From Clostridiaceae bacterium (GTDB lineage Bacteria > Bacillota > Clostridia > Saccharofermentanales > Saccharofermentanaceae), in contig DUPM01000051.1 in the NCBI GenBank assembly GCA_012838315.1, positions 1 through 53,577 of the forward strand: DNA of 53,577 nucleotides. The letters are read 5' to 3'. The position numbers and the translations under genes are program-made. The notes beneath the pieces are model-generated. The model was given only the letters and a program-made list of their open reading frames with translations. It did no database searches and was not told where the DNA came from. Shown one piece after another: positions 8,926-17,916 of the stretch (the first letter of the stretch is position 1; each line of letters starts with the position of its first letter).

Positions 8926-10114
8926 TTTGCATACCTCCTACCTTCAATCGACCGCGATACTGGCCGATGGCCTCCACATCTTTATCGCCACGACCGGATA
9001 CGGTGACGACGACGAGATCGTCTTTTTTGAATTGATCCTTGAGTTTCAGGAGTAATGCGACCGCATGAGCACTCTCAATCGCCGGAATGATTCCTTCGAT
9101 GCGGCTGAGATACTCAAATGCATCCACTGCTTCGTCATCGGTCACGGGAAGATATTCTGCGCGTCCGATATCGTGAAGGTGCGCGTGCTCCGGCCCAATG
9201 CCCGGGTAGTCGAGACCGGCAGAGATGGAGTATACCGGGGCAATCTGTCCTTCGTCGTCTTGAAGGAAAATGGACTTCATACCGTGAAAAACGCCGACGG
9301 TTCCGCCGCTGATAGAAGCGGCGTGCGTCTCGGTATCCATACCGCGGCCGGCGGCCTCAGATGCAATCAATCGAACACCTTTGTCATCAATAAATGGATA
9401 AAACGTTCCCATGGCATTGCTGCCGCCACCGACACAAGCAATCAGCGCAGTCGGAAGGCGGTTATAGCGTTCCAGAGTCTCACTTCGAATTTCATCGCCG
9501 ATGACACGTTGGAAATTTCGAACAATTTCTGGATAAGGATGTGGGCCGACTACTGATCCAATGACATAAAACGTGTCCGATACTCTTCGAGACCATTCAC
9601 GAAGGGCTTCGCTGGTTGCGTCCTTAAGCGTTGCCGTTCCGTCAGTCACTGCATGGACTTGTGCGCCCAAAAGCTCCATCCGGTAAACGTTGAGTGATTG
9701 GCGGCGCATATCTTCTTGTCCCATAAACACGTCGCATGATAGACCAAGATAGGCTGCTGCGGTTGCGGTCGCGACCCCGTGCTGACCGGCACCGGTCTCG
9801 GCAATCAAACGTTTTTTACCCATCCGAACCGCCAACAGTGCTTGGCCGAGAACGTTGTTGATCTTATGGGCACCGGTGTGGTTTAAGTCTTCGCGCTTAA
9901 GGAGCACAGTAAAGCCCAGAGCGTTGGAAAGACGCTCAGCGTAATACAAAAGTGAAGGCCTGCCGGCGTACTCTCTTAAGAAACGCTTGTATTCCGCGGC
10001 AAATTTCGGATCGCTCTGTGCTTGTCTGTATGCCGTTTCAAGTTCGTCTAACGCATACATCAAAGTCTCAGCAGCGTATTGACCGCCATATGGCCCGTAT
10101 CTTCCTTTTTTCAT
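8918..10114 (-). CDS. trpB: Tryptophan synthase beta subunit
   Basis: A PLP enzyme that joins indole and serine to give tryptophan. The 398-residue protein has the PLP lysine K84 in [15 protein letters not shown], the glycine-rich phosphate cup [10 protein letters not shown] and the [12 protein letters not shown] segment. It is of the TrpB1 type that pairs with TrpA. The start has AGAGGGA six bases upstream. The gap to trpC is about 50 bases, the longest but one in the operon. Confidence 0.97.
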   Translation of the reverse strand: MKKGRYGPYGGQYAAETLMYALDELETAYRQAQSDPKFAAEYKRFLREYAGRPSLLYYAERLSNALGFTVLLKREDLNHTGAHKINNVLGQALLAVRMGKKRLIAETGAGQHGVATATAAAYLGLSCDVFMGQEDMRRQSLNVYRMELLGAQVHAVTDGTATLKDATSEALREWSRRVSDTFYVIGSVVGPHPYPEIVRNFQRVIGDEIRSETLERYNRLPTALIACVGGGSNAMGTFYPFIDDKGVRLIASEAAGRGMDTETHAASISGGTVGVFHGMKSIFLQDDEGQIAPVYSISAGLDYPGIGPEHAHLHDIGRAEYLPVTDDEAVDAFEYLSRIEGIIPAIESAHAVALLLKLKDQFKKDDLVVVTVSGRGDKDVEAIGQYRGRLKVGGMQSE

Positions 10115-10162
10115 TAAAATCCCTCTTTTCTGAAATGTGTATATGTATGGATGTCGATTGAC

Positions 10163-11029
10163 TTATCTTCCGGCTCTGCCCGGGATATCGTTAAACAAAT
10201 TCGAAATGGCTGATTCTACAGCGTTCTCGGTCTCTGCGTGTCGCATCAGGCTTTCCCCGACGAGCACGGCGCGAACGCCACTACGATAGCAACGAGAGAT
10301 GTCTGTCGCTGTGAATATTCCACTCTCGGAAACGATTGTTTTTCCTGCCGGAATCATAGGAGCGAGTCGCTCTGTCGTCGCCAAGTCAACATGAAACGTA
10401 TGTAAATCGCGATTATTGATTCCGATAATGCGTACGTTGAGATCCAATGCCCGCATCAACTCCTGCATGGTATGGACCTCGAAAAGAACCGAAAGTCCCA
10501 GGCTGTGCGCGATGTCTATGAACTCTTTGAGGGCTTCATCGGGCAGTATGGCTGCAATCAATAATACTGCAGATGCACCAAGAATTCTTGCTTCATAAAT
10601 CTGGCCGGCGTCGATTGTAAAATCCTTGCGCAGGATTGGCAAGCTAACACTGTCACGCACATCGGTCAGGTAGCGATCACTTCCGAGGAAGAAATCCTGC
10701 TCGGTTAGAACGGAGATGGCTTGGGCACCACCTTTGGCATACGCGCGAGCCTGTGTGACGGGATTGAAATTCTCGCAAATGACGCCTTTAGAAGGTGAAG
10801 CCTTTTTTATTTCGGCGATTAATGATAGCGGGGTCGACTGCAAGGCGGCCTCAAAATCTGCGCGCGGCTTCGGGCTGCTTTCTGCCAACTTAACAAGCTC
10901 ATTGAGTGACCGGTGCTCCATACGAGCGATAATTCGCTCTTTTTTTTGAGCAACAATTCGGTCGAGTATTGTATGGGTCTCGACGGTCTTGATTTTGTCT
11001 TTTTCAGCGTTGATAATAAATTGACTCAT
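10163..11029 (-). CDS. trpC: Indole-3-glycerol phosphate synthase
   Basis: Closes the indole ring: carboxyphenylaminodeoxyribulose phosphate to indole-3-glycerol phosphate. The TIM barrel shows EIKKASPSKG, LRKDFTID, IGINNRDLHTF and SESGI. At 288 residues it is only the TrpC domain: there is no fused TrpF domain, which matters because no trpF occurs in the operon. The N terminus to about residue 22 is longer than usual (families often begin near ILDRIVAQKKERI). AAAAGGA about 12 bases before ATG 11029 supports the longer start weakly. Confidence 0.94.
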   Translation of the reverse strand: MSQFIINAEKDKIKTVETHTILDRIVAQKKERIIARMEHRSLNELVKLAESSPKPRADFEAALQSTPLSLIAEIKKASPSKGVICENFNPVTQARAYAKGGAQAISVLTEQDFFLGSDRYLTDVRDSVSLPILRKDFTIDAGQIYEARILGASAVLLIAAILPDEALKEFIDIAHSLGLSVLFEVHTMQELMRALDLNVRIIGINNRDLHTFHVDLATTERLAPMIPAGKTIVSESGIFTATDISRCYRSGVRAVLVGESLMRHAETENAVESAISNLFNDIPGRAGR

Positions 11030-11078
11030 ATAGCATTAATTCCTTTTCTTGGTGCTACTTCAGATTCTCCATACATTA

Positions 11079-12110
11079 TTACATAGTGACAATCTCTTCG
11101 CGATTCGTGAAAACGCGAATCTGTTCAATTTTTGCTTTGACTGCACCGGAGTCCAGTGCATCCTCTGCTTTTAGAATCGCTTCCGGAAATGTCTCGGTGA
11201 GGCCTGCGACATAAATGGTTGCGGCCGCGTTGAGCACAACAATGTCTCTATGAGGTCCTTTTTCACCTTCGAAAATTCTTGCAGATATTTCTGCGTTTTC
11301 TTCCGGCGTACCGCCGACAATGTCCGATAATGAGTAAGTCGCCATTCCGAACATGTCCGGTGTAACGGTGTACTCTTCGATGTGATCCGGTCGAACTTCC
11401 ATAATATATGTCATGCCGGTATTTGTAATTTCGTCTGAACCGTCTTCGGCATGGACGACCAGGGCATGTTGCTCACCGAGGCGTTGCAAAGTCTGCGCGA
11501 TAAAAGGCATCATTGATCGGTCATAGACACCCAAAACCTGTGCTTTCGCGCCGGCAGGATTCGACAACGGCCCGAGAACATTGAAAATATTTCTAACCGC
11601 GAGTGCTCTACGCACAGGTCCTGCAAATCGCATTGCGGGATGAAAGGTCGGTGCAAACATAAATCCGAAACCCAGATCTTCAACACATTTTTCGACAGCA
11701 GCCGGGGAGAGGGTGATGTTAAACCCCATTGCTTCATAGAAGTCGGCGCTTCCGGATCGGCTGGATATAGAGCGGTTTCCGTGCTTGGCAACATTAGCGC
11801 CTGCTGCCGCAGCCACCAATGCGGCAGTTGAAGAAATATTAAAGGTATTGTTGCCGTCTCCGCCGGTCCCAACAGGATCGACACAAATTGCGACCTTGGG
11901 GTTGATTCGGTTGGCACGCTCGCAGAGTGCTTTTGCACCGCCTGTAATTTCTTCGACAGTTTCACCTTTGATGCGAAGAGCCATTAATAGTCCGGCAATC
12001 TGAATCTCGTTGGCATCCCCGGACATGACCTCGGAAATAGCCTGGTAACTTTCGTTTTCGGAGAGGTGTTGGCCGTCGGCCAGTTTTTTGATCGCGTTTG
12101 CAATATACAT
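11079..12110 (-). CDS. trpD: Anthranilate phosphoribosyltransferase
   Basis: Transfers phosphoribosyl from PRPP to anthranilate, step two of the pathway. The 343-residue protein has the PRPP site DPVGTGGDGNNTFNISS, the KHGNRSISSRSGSAD loop and the GPLSNPAGA region. An ATG at 12119 overlaps the ribosome site AAAGGATG; the next ATG at 12110 lies nine bases after the AAAGG and gives the family-like N terminus MYIANAIKKL, so I use 12110. It is the first gene behind the T-box leader, an unusual lead position for trpD. The protein is separate, not fused to TrpG. Confidence 0.94.
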   Translation of the reverse strand: MYIANAIKKLADGQHLSENESYQAISEVMSGDANEIQIAGLLMALRIKGETVEEITGGAKALCERANRINPKVAICVDPVGTGGDGNNTFNISSTAALVAAAAGANVAKHGNRSISSRSGSADFYEAMGFNITLSPAAVEKCVEDLGFGFMFAPTFHPAMRFAGPVRRALAVRNIFNVLGPLSNPAGAKAQVLGVYDRSMMPFIAQTLQRLGEQHALVVHAEDGSDEITNTGMTYIMEVRPDHIEEYTVTPDMFGMATYSLSDIVGGTPEENAEISARIFEGEKGPHRDIVVLNAAATIYVAGLTETFPEAILKAEDALDSGAVKAKIEQIRVFTNREEIVTM

Positions 12111-12140
12111 CTTCGTCATCCTTTCATTTAAAAAACATAC

Positions 12141-12177
12141 AAAAAAGCCCTTGTCCCTAAATGCAGGGACAAGAGCT
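12141..12177 (-). terminator. Regulated terminator of the trp T-box
   Basis: On the minus strand AAGCTCTTGTCCCT pairs with AGGGACAAGGGCTT around a short loop and runs into six T residues. It is 31 bases before the trpD start and is mutually exclusive with the antiterminator formed by the T-box sequence. Confidence 0.92.
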
Positions 12178-12425
12178 TACACTCCTGCGGTACCACCTTG
12201 CTTGACCGTGCGTAAAGCATGGTCCACTCTAATCTCGTACTATCATACGATTCCGCCTGATAACGGGCCGGATCCCCGTCGGTGCCTACTCGAATAAATC
12301 TTTCGGACCGCCCTCGTAAGTCCATTCGTCAGAAACCAACATGCCGCGATTCCACCATCCACGACTCTCTATAATACCAGTCACTCCGAGTACTACTCTT
12401 ACTCAACAGTTTCTTATAAATTAAC
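12141..12425 (-). ncRNA. T-box leader, tryptophan-specific (specifier UGG)
   Basis: On the minus strand the leader has a Stem I base (GTAAG near 12401 pairing with CTTAC at 12317-12321). Next to it is the specifier region GAATGGA, with UGG at 12322-12324 followed by A, as T-boxes prefer a purine there. The conserved T-box AAGGTGGTACCGC lies at 12187-12199, and a terminator follows at 12141-12177. Uncharged tRNA-Trp should pair with UGG and, through its NCCA end, with the UGGN bulge to favour the antiterminator and allow transcription of trpDCBAEG. The T-box motif and class are clear; Stem I details are read by eye. Confidence 0.93.
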
Positions 12426-12428
12426 GTC

Positions 12429-12457
12429 ATCTTATTACGCATCGCCGGCGCTGTCAA
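12429..12457 (-). promoter_or_regulatory. Sigma-A promoter of the trp operon
   Basis: On the minus strand TTGACA (12452-12457) and TAAGAT (12429-12434) are separated by 17 bases. The position gives a transcript that starts just before T-box Stem I. Confidence 0.85.
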
Positions 12458-12514
12458 TAGTTTTTTTAAAAAACGAGATACGAAAGGGAATTGATTTATA
12501 TGAAGAGAGTGGTA

Positions 12515-14734
12515 CTAATTAATGGTTTCGGCGAGATAGTTGCTAATTCGACTATGTATAATTTCTGCAGTCTCATCTGCCGATTTTTCGCCGAAAAGAT
12601 AGTGTTGAAGCTCCTCTTCTACGATAGCATATATGAACCAATCTTGGATGTAAAAACCATCTGCAGAAAGAATTATCTCACGGAATTGGCTTTCCCACGA
12701 CCCATCCGGCGGATAGGGTCGCAGAATCGCATCCGCTGAGTCGGAACTTGTCGAGCCGTGCGACGTAATTGTGTTAAGGGATTCTTCGTATCGGTTTGCT
12801 TGAAATGAATTAAGTACTGAATCCAGAGCACTGAGTCGAACCGGAAGTTCGCCCATCGACAGGGCCTCTCCCATATTCTGAGCAATGTCGGAGAGTAAAA
12901 AATCGATATATGCTTTGCCTCCATCCGGATAATATGTGTTCTTGTGGACACCAAAGCCCATCGATGCGGATAGAACTGCAGGCGTACGCTCACCTAGAGG
13001 ATAACCGATAACCGCGAAATTCTCGCTCATCATTTCTGCAGTTTGAACATAATAATCGATATTACTGAAGGTATCAAATTTGAGCAAACGTTCTCGCTTC
13101 ATAGTATCTGAACTAAGGGAAAACGAGTTGAAAATGGAGCGAAGTTCATCGGAATCAAAATGAGAAATGCCATTCTCACGATCGATAAAAAAGAACTGTG
13201 CAATATCGGAAAAGGAGTGTTTGTAGATATCTCCGAATAGAGATAATTGGAAGCTGTCAGCATATATCTTGAAACCATCGAGTGTGAAATCATCGATTTC
13301 AGAAAGATGACTTTCGTAGATTATGAAGCCCGAGACACTGACAAAAGGCGTGAGAAAGTATTGGCTTTCCCCTTCGCGAGTCGCAGTAAGAGCATTTGTC
13401 GCGAAGGTGTCGGGTTCATTATCAATCGCAGAATCAATAATCGGGGCAATATTCATCAAAATATCGCTGTCAGCAAGATTCGATAATTCGCCGACAGGGA
13501 GATAGAAGAGGTCAGGAGGGCTTTCGCCGAGAACATCCAAGAGCATTTTATTGCGCGCATTACTGATAAAAACCGAAAATGATTCATTCTCGGTTTGTTC
13601 GGCCATGTAGTCTTCATAGTAAACGATCTGTATTTCGTAATCAGACTGGCTTTGATTGAAAAGAAATGCCAGAAACTCAGGATCTGACGAAGAATCATTG
13701 ATAGCGACACCCATTTGTAATACTTTGCGATCCGTTGTCTTGTTGCCTAATGATATTTCAATAAGCCCTTCAACCGAATTATAGCTGTAATTGTACTCTC
13801 CCCATACAAGAAATGAGTCATCAGAAATAAGTGTCAACTCGTTGATAAGCATTAGGTTAGTTTCGGCCGTGTCTAGTAATTGCTCGAATTTTGATTCGGA
13901 AGGTATATATCGAGAGATACTATTTGAAGAAATAAGGTAGATTGCCCGACTCTCAGAAGAAGATGAGCTAACAATGCTCTCAGGGAAAATTTCCTCATCT
14001 GGAGAAAAGGTCGCAATGACATGTCGCGTATTTTCGGAGAGATTGATTTGGCTGAATGTTCGTTGATTGTTCTTTCTAGCTTCGAGTGCAAATATCTTTC
14101 CGTCAGGTGAATAGGCGACGCAATAAATACCCGAGTTGTCGGCTTTTTGGCTGATAATTTCACCGGTATTCATATCCAAATCCAGGATGGCATTATCAAT
14201 GAATATTTTCGCCGTGAATTCCGAAGTGGCAACTGCATCTATCAGGTTATGATCCTGAGCCGCATCTATCTTTCCGGAAGTGATGACACTGGAGCTTCCG
14301 GAAATGGCGTAATATATGTATTTGTATCGAAGGCTCTCCTTATCTAAAACCTCTGAAATCAGCAATAGATTTGTCCCGCTATAAGAGCTTGATAATAGTG
14401 GTGTGCCCTCCACACCTTCGATTAGAATTGTCGAGGTGACTTTTCCGGAGAGGTCAAGAGAAGAGATAAACACAGAGTTTTGGGTATACCAGATGATAGC
14501 AATGCCATTATCTGTAGCATGAACCGATAGGAGATTCGGCGAACCGGGAGAGGCTTGAAGAAGGCTTGGATCGATACTCTGAAAAATGGATTGGCCCGTA
14601 ATAATAAGTCGGTCTTGTGCTGGCAATTCGGATTTCAAAATCTCTGCTTTAGGTATCTTGCCACATGCAAAGAGAGGTGAAATGACGAGGAGAATAGCAA
14701 GAACGATGGTGGCGAAGGAACGGTAGCTTTTCAT
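12515..14734 (-). CDS. Large lipoprotein with a solute-binding-protein-like C-terminal half
   Basis: A 739-residue exported lipoprotein. The N terminus has a signal peptide with lipobox LFAC and lipidated C24. Residues about 45-380 are made of repeating short beta-rich units (values, timestamps-like YSPDGKIFAL segments) that resemble a beta-propeller. Residues about 385-739 read like a family 1 extracellular solute-binding protein: SPPDLFYLPVGELSNLADSD, then FLTPFVSVSGFIIYES. It overlaps the ATPase gene by four bases (ATGA), so it belongs to the transporter cassette. No usual importer permeases (MalFG type) are nearby, so it more likely senses or binds a ligand at the membrane for the FtsX-type transporter. 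Function unknown; the domain readings are by eye. Confidence 0.75.
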   Translation of the reverse strand: MKSYRSFATIVLAILLVISPLFACGKIPKAEILKSELPAQDRLIITGQSIFQSIDPSLLQASPGSPNLLSVHATDNGIAIIWYTQNSVFISSLDLSGKVTSTILIEGVEGTPLLSSSYSGTNLLLISEVLDKESLRYKYIYYAISGSSSVITSGKIDAAQDHNLIDAVATSEFTAKIFIDNAILDLDMNTGEIISQKADNSGIYCVAYSPDGKIFALEARKNNQRTFSQINLSENTRHVIATFSPDEEIFPESIVSSSSSESRAIYLISSNSISRYIPSESKFEQLLDTAETNLMLINELTLISDDSFLVWGEYNYSYNSVEGLIEISLGNKTTDRKVLQMGVAINDSSSDPEFLAFLFNQSQSDYEIQIVYYEDYMAEQTENESFSVFISNARNKMLLDVLGESPPDLFYLPVGELSNLADSDILMNIAPIIDSAIDNEPDTFATNALTATREGESQYFLTPFVSVSGFIIYESHLSEIDDFTLDGFKIYADSFQLSLFGDIYKHSFSDIAQFFFIDRENGISHFDSDELRSIFNSFSLSSDTMKRERLLKFDTFSNIDYYVQTAEMMSENFAVIGYPLGERTPAVLSASMGFGVHKNTYYPDGGKAYIDFLLSDIAQNMGEALSMGELPVRLSALDSVLNSFQANRYEESLNTITSHGSTSSDSADAILRPYPPDGSWESQFREIILSADGFYIQDWFIYAIVEEELQHYLFGEKSADETAEIIHSRISNYLAETIN

Positions 14735-15420
14735 AATTTACAAACTCCATATTCGATGGTGCCATCATCAATGTGCAATTGGCGGTCGGCGAGCTCGGCG
14801 ACTTCGGGATCGTGTGTCACGATGACGATGGTCTTGCCTTCTTCGTGTATGCTCTTTATCAAAGCCATGACGTCATGCTTTGTCTTACGATCAAGTGCGC
14901 CGGTGGGCTCGTCAGCCAGAATGAGTTCCGGGTCATTTATTAGCGCCCGGGCTATGGCGACGCGCTGCTTTTGACCGCCTGACATCTGATTGACCTTGCG
15001 GCGAAGAAGATCCTTTATGCCTAATTTCTCGCTGAGCACACGAATACGATTTCGGCGATCCTTTCTCGGTACTTTCGCAAAAATTAATGGCAGCTCGATA
15101 TTCTCATACGCGGAGCGATACGGAATTAAGGCGAAGTCTTGCATGATAAAACCGATTTTTTGATTTCGCATCTTGGCCATCTCAGTTGCACTTAGTTTAT
15201 GAGAAATCGCTGTCTCGAAAAACATAGATCCTTCTGAGTAGTGTTCAAGAAAACCAAGTATATGCAACAGCGTGGATTTTCCGGATCCCGATACGCCGGT
15301 GATGGCGATCATTTCTCCCTTTTTTATCTCAAGGTCAACGCTGCGAAGCGCTTCGACGGAAACTTTTCGAGCTGGATGATACGTTTTTCGGATGCCTTTG
15401 AGTTCGATGTATGTCGTCAT
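14731..15420 (-). CDS. ABC transporter ATP-binding protein, LolD/MacB type
   Basis: A 229-residue ATPase with Walker A G42-S49 (GVSGSGKS), a Q-loop in GFIMQDFALI, signature [15 protein letters not shown], Walker B LILADEP and the H-loop VTHD. The sequence type (LolD/MacB/lactococcin-972-group) serves FtsX-like permeases, not classical importers. The frame extends upstream to 15513 into the permease gene, but ATG 15420 has AGAAAGGA nine bases before it and begins MTTYIELKGIRKTY. It follows permease 2 by four bases and overlaps the lipoprotein gene. Confidence 0.93.
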   Translation of the reverse strand: MTTYIELKGIRKTYHPARKVSVEALRSVDLEIKKGEMIAITGVSGSGKSTLLHILGFLEHYSEGSMFFETAISHKLSATEMAKMRNQKIGFIMQDFALIPYRSAYENIELPLIFAKVPRKDRRNRIRVLSEKLGIKDLLRRKVNQMSGGQKQRVAIARALINDPELILADEPTGALDRKTKHDVMALIKSIHEEGKTIVIVTHDPEVAELADRQLHIDDGTIEYGVCKL

Positions 15421-15424
15421 ATTA

Positions 15425-16606
15425 TTAGTCCTTTCTAAACAGTTCGACCGGAGACTTGCGTATAGAAGAAACATAAAAAGGCAGAACACCGACAAGGAAT
15501 ACGGCGGCAACAAAACCGAAAGTGATTAGAACATAACTCCAGCGAAAACTAACGTCGATCATATAGTTAATTTCAGTGCCGATTTGACGGTAAAGCCAGA
15601 TCATCGCACAAGAAAAACCAAAAAGCAAAGCGAAGAATTTTGGAAAAACAACGGCTTGGACGCAATTCTTCCATGGGATACCGGAAAGATACCAGACCGA
15701 CATTTCTTTTCTGCGGCTGATCAGGGACAAGTATGTGCCTGCCAAGAGAACGGATAGAGAGAGAAAGGTGACGGCTAATGCGTCTGCGAAGATGTCGAAG
15801 AGCACTTTGTCGTTTTCGACCCAATAACGTTCGACTAGCGCCTCTCCGCTATGCACATATGATTTCGATCTGACGATATCGACGAGCGCATCGTTAATTT
15901 CGTTCTGAGAATAGTTGTCTTCGGGTGTGATAACAAGGGTGCTCGAAAGTTCGCCAATTGCCTTGTTACCATCAATATCGACTAGGTTGTAAAGAATGCC
16001 GGTGTTTGGGGTCGCTGTAAATAAGTGTCCCAAAGAGAATTTCGCATAGGAGGTTGGGAAAGCAAGCACGTTTGGATCTTTAAGAAACCCGGCTACTCTG
16101 ATTTGAACGGTTCGAACTTCAGTTAAATTGTCGAACACGAGGTCGAAGTTGCTAAAACTCATCGTAATTTCATCACCCACATCAAAAATCAAATCGTATT
16201 CGATGGGTAATAGAATTTCGTTTGTTCCTGACGGATTTGGTTGCGAGCCTTTTGCAAGATCGTAACGGATTGATTTTAGAGAGGGGGTGTCATAAATAAC
16301 GGCAGTGCACGATACTTTATCACTGCTTAGTGATCCGATTCGATACTGCTCGACGTCCTTTACTCCCTCTAAATTCTGGACTACAGCAAGCTCAGACATT
16401 AGCCCCGGAACATCATCTTCTTGATATATGTAAAAAACCTTCTCGTTGAGACCGCTTTCAAAAAAAACACGACTTAAGTATGTAATGCGGTCGACACCGC
16501 GAATAAATTGATAGGCCGTCGTGCAAATAACAAATGAAAAGAGAGTTAGAATGATGGTCGAAAGCCAGTCGCGTCGAATATTCCGCAAGACAAATGAATC
16601 AAACAT
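15425..16606 (-). CDS. FtsX/MacB-type ABC permease (second of a pair)
   Basis: A 393-residue membrane protein with MacB topology: transmembrane helix about 14-34, an extracellular region of about 220 residues, then three helices (near 280-305, 325-345 and 357-380). The segment RRKEMSVWYLSGIPW before the third helix matches the cytoplasmic coupling region of FtsX-family permeases. It overlaps the first permease by eight bases and precedes the ATPase by four, so the two permeases and the ATPase should form one heterodimeric transporter. Such transporters act in peptide export, lipoprotein handling or mechanotransmission rather than simple uptake. Confidence 0.85.
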   Translation of the reverse strand: MFDSFVLRNIRRDWLSTIILTLFSFVICTTAYQFIRGVDRITYLSRVFFESGLNEKVFYIYQEDDVPGLMSELAVVQNLEGVKDVEQYRIGSLSSDKVSCTAVIYDTPSLKSIRYDLAKGSQPNPSGTNEILLPIEYDLIFDVGDEITMSFSNFDLVFDNLTEVRTVQIRVAGFLKDPNVLAFPTSYAKFSLGHLFTATPNTGILYNLVDIDGNKAIGELSSTLVITPEDNYSQNEINDALVDIVRSKSYVHSGEALVERYWVENDKVLFDIFADALAVTFLSLSVLLAGTYLSLISRRKEMSVWYLSGIPWKNCVQAVVFPKFFALLFGFSCAMIWLYRQIGTEINYMIDVSFRWSYVLITFGFVAAVFLVGVLPFYVSSIRKSPVELFRKD

Positions 16607-17762
16607 TACTAATATGCCCCCTTGTTTGAATGAATTGACTTGCTTTGTTGTACGTCAAATTGAGAACTACGCATAAACACAGAATGCCTACAAATTGAGC
16701 ACCGGAAAGAGCAAAATCTGAAAATGTTAATTTTGATAGCCATCGGTTGGCTTGAGGAAATAATCTTGAGAAAAATATTAGTCCTAATCCAACAAGAAAA
16801 GATGTAATAATTGAAAAGAAAAGTAGGCACATCGATTGAGTGACGACATATAAAGGAGTAGCTCCAACCATTCTCGAGACGGACATTTCATGATTTCGAG
16901 ATTGGAGAAGATATTGATACAAAAAGGCAATACTTAAGGCGCACGCGAAGAGAATCGTATTATTTATTTGCACGGAGTCTCGATGGCTCTGAATATCGCT
17001 CTCACTACAAACGTAAGGCATCTCGAGATCTCGCACGTGAAGGCATTGACCGACGATTTTCAAAAACGAATCTTCTTGACTTTTATTCAAAGGCTCAGAG
17101 AATTGAATCGAGAGGTACTCACAAGATGAGGTTAATTCAAAAAAGCGTTCGTAAGCGACAATCACGCCTGCATGAGAGTAAGAGGTAAAGTAAACTGAGC
17201 TTATCGGGGTTAATGGGGTTGAGCCATTTACGATAATTTCACCAATAATTTCTCGTGTAGATAATTGCCTCCTTATTTGCGCCGAATTTGATATGCTGTT
17301 TACGACAGAGGTACTCAACATATTTGCAGTAGTAAATGTAAGCATACACTCGTTCTGAGTATCAACGATAACAGTATTGCCATCTTTTACCCGTAAATTG
17401 TCTTCCAGACTTGGCAAATCTGGATAGAAGGTCATCATAGTGACCGGTTCTTCTATGTTATTTGGCAATAGTTCTCCGTATTCAATGTCAACGGTGTCCG
17501 TCAGAAAACACTCTTGCATGGGTAATTGCAGAAGATTCAGTTCGATGATAAGTGAATTCAGTTGCTGCTCTGAAGCGTTTTCAGGATAAAAAACATAGCG
17601 AGACTGGGTAAAGTTTTGGGATTCGAATCCCAAATTGACACCAGATTGATATTGAAGAATGATAGAAGTAAAAAATAAGCCGCCACATGCTATACAAAGG
17701 ACAAGAAATGAGACGATTCGATAGCGAATAAACTGAGTCGTTGCTTTTATCCCGTCTCTCAT
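16599..17762 (-). CDS. FtsX/MacB-type ABC permease (first of a pair)
   Basis: A 387-residue membrane protein with the same layout as its partner: helix about 16-37, a large extracellular domain, then three C-terminal helices near 275-290, 305-335 and 355-375. NHEMSVSRMVGATPLYV is the FtsX-family coupling segment. The longest frame begins with GTG 17768, but that codon overlaps the AGGGG ribosome site; ATG 17762 is five bases after it and is chosen. The two permeases together (about 780 residues, eight helices) resemble a split version of the single integral membrane protein of lactococcin 972-type loci; that comparison is inference. Confidence 0.82.
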   Translation of the reverse strand: MRDGIKATTQFIRYRIVSFLVLCIACGGLFFTSIILQYQSGVNLGFESQNFTQSRYVFYPENASEQQLNSLIIELNLLQLPMQECFLTDTVDIEYGELLPNNIEEPVTMMTFYPDLPSLEDNLRVKDGNTVIVDTQNECMLTFTTANMLSTSVVNSISNSAQIRRQLSTREIIGEIIVNGSTPLTPISSVYFTSYSHAGVIVAYERFFELTSSCEYLSIQFSEPLNKSQEDSFLKIVGQCLHVRDLEMPYVCSESDIQSHRDSVQINNTILFACALSIAFLYQYLLQSRNHEMSVSRMVGATPLYVVTQSMCLLFFSIITSFLVGLGLIFFSRLFPQANRWLSKLTFSDFALSGAQFVGILCLCVVLNLTYNKASQFIQTRGHISNV

Positions 17763-17850
17763 GGTCACCCCTGGATATTTTAAATATAGTTAATTTAATA
17801 TAGAATATTAATAGAGAAAGAGCAAATATATTAATGCCCTGAGTCTTTTA

Positions 17851-17876
17851 GGGCGCATCAAATATTTGACGCGCCC
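17851..17876. repeat. 26-bp near-perfect palindrome between secreted-protein and permease genes
   Basis: Arms GGGCGC and GCGCCC surround TCAAATATTTGA with one G.T-type mismatch pair, giving a long hairpin in the cassette mRNA. No T-run follows on either strand, so it is not a standard terminator. The 3' arm can also pair with AGGGCAT just downstream on the minus strand (17837-17843), an alternative fold. It probably sets the ratio of secreted protein to transporter by processing or attenuation. Confidence 0.7.
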
Positions 17877-17916
17877 GTGGATCAGAGTTTTAGAAACGAA
17901 TGCTTTTGATCATAAA

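Noticed and set aside
9065-9556. 163-codon plus-strand frame inside trpB
   Set aside because: It is a shadow of trpB, whose motifs are complete in the other strand.
10163-11029. TrpC checked for a fused TrpF domain
   Set aside because: The protein ends at 288 residues, immediately after one barrel domain. No TrpF motifs follow before trpB.
17851-17876. Palindrome considered as a Rho-independent terminator
   Set aside because: Neither strand has a T-run after the stem. Kept as a repeat of unknown role.
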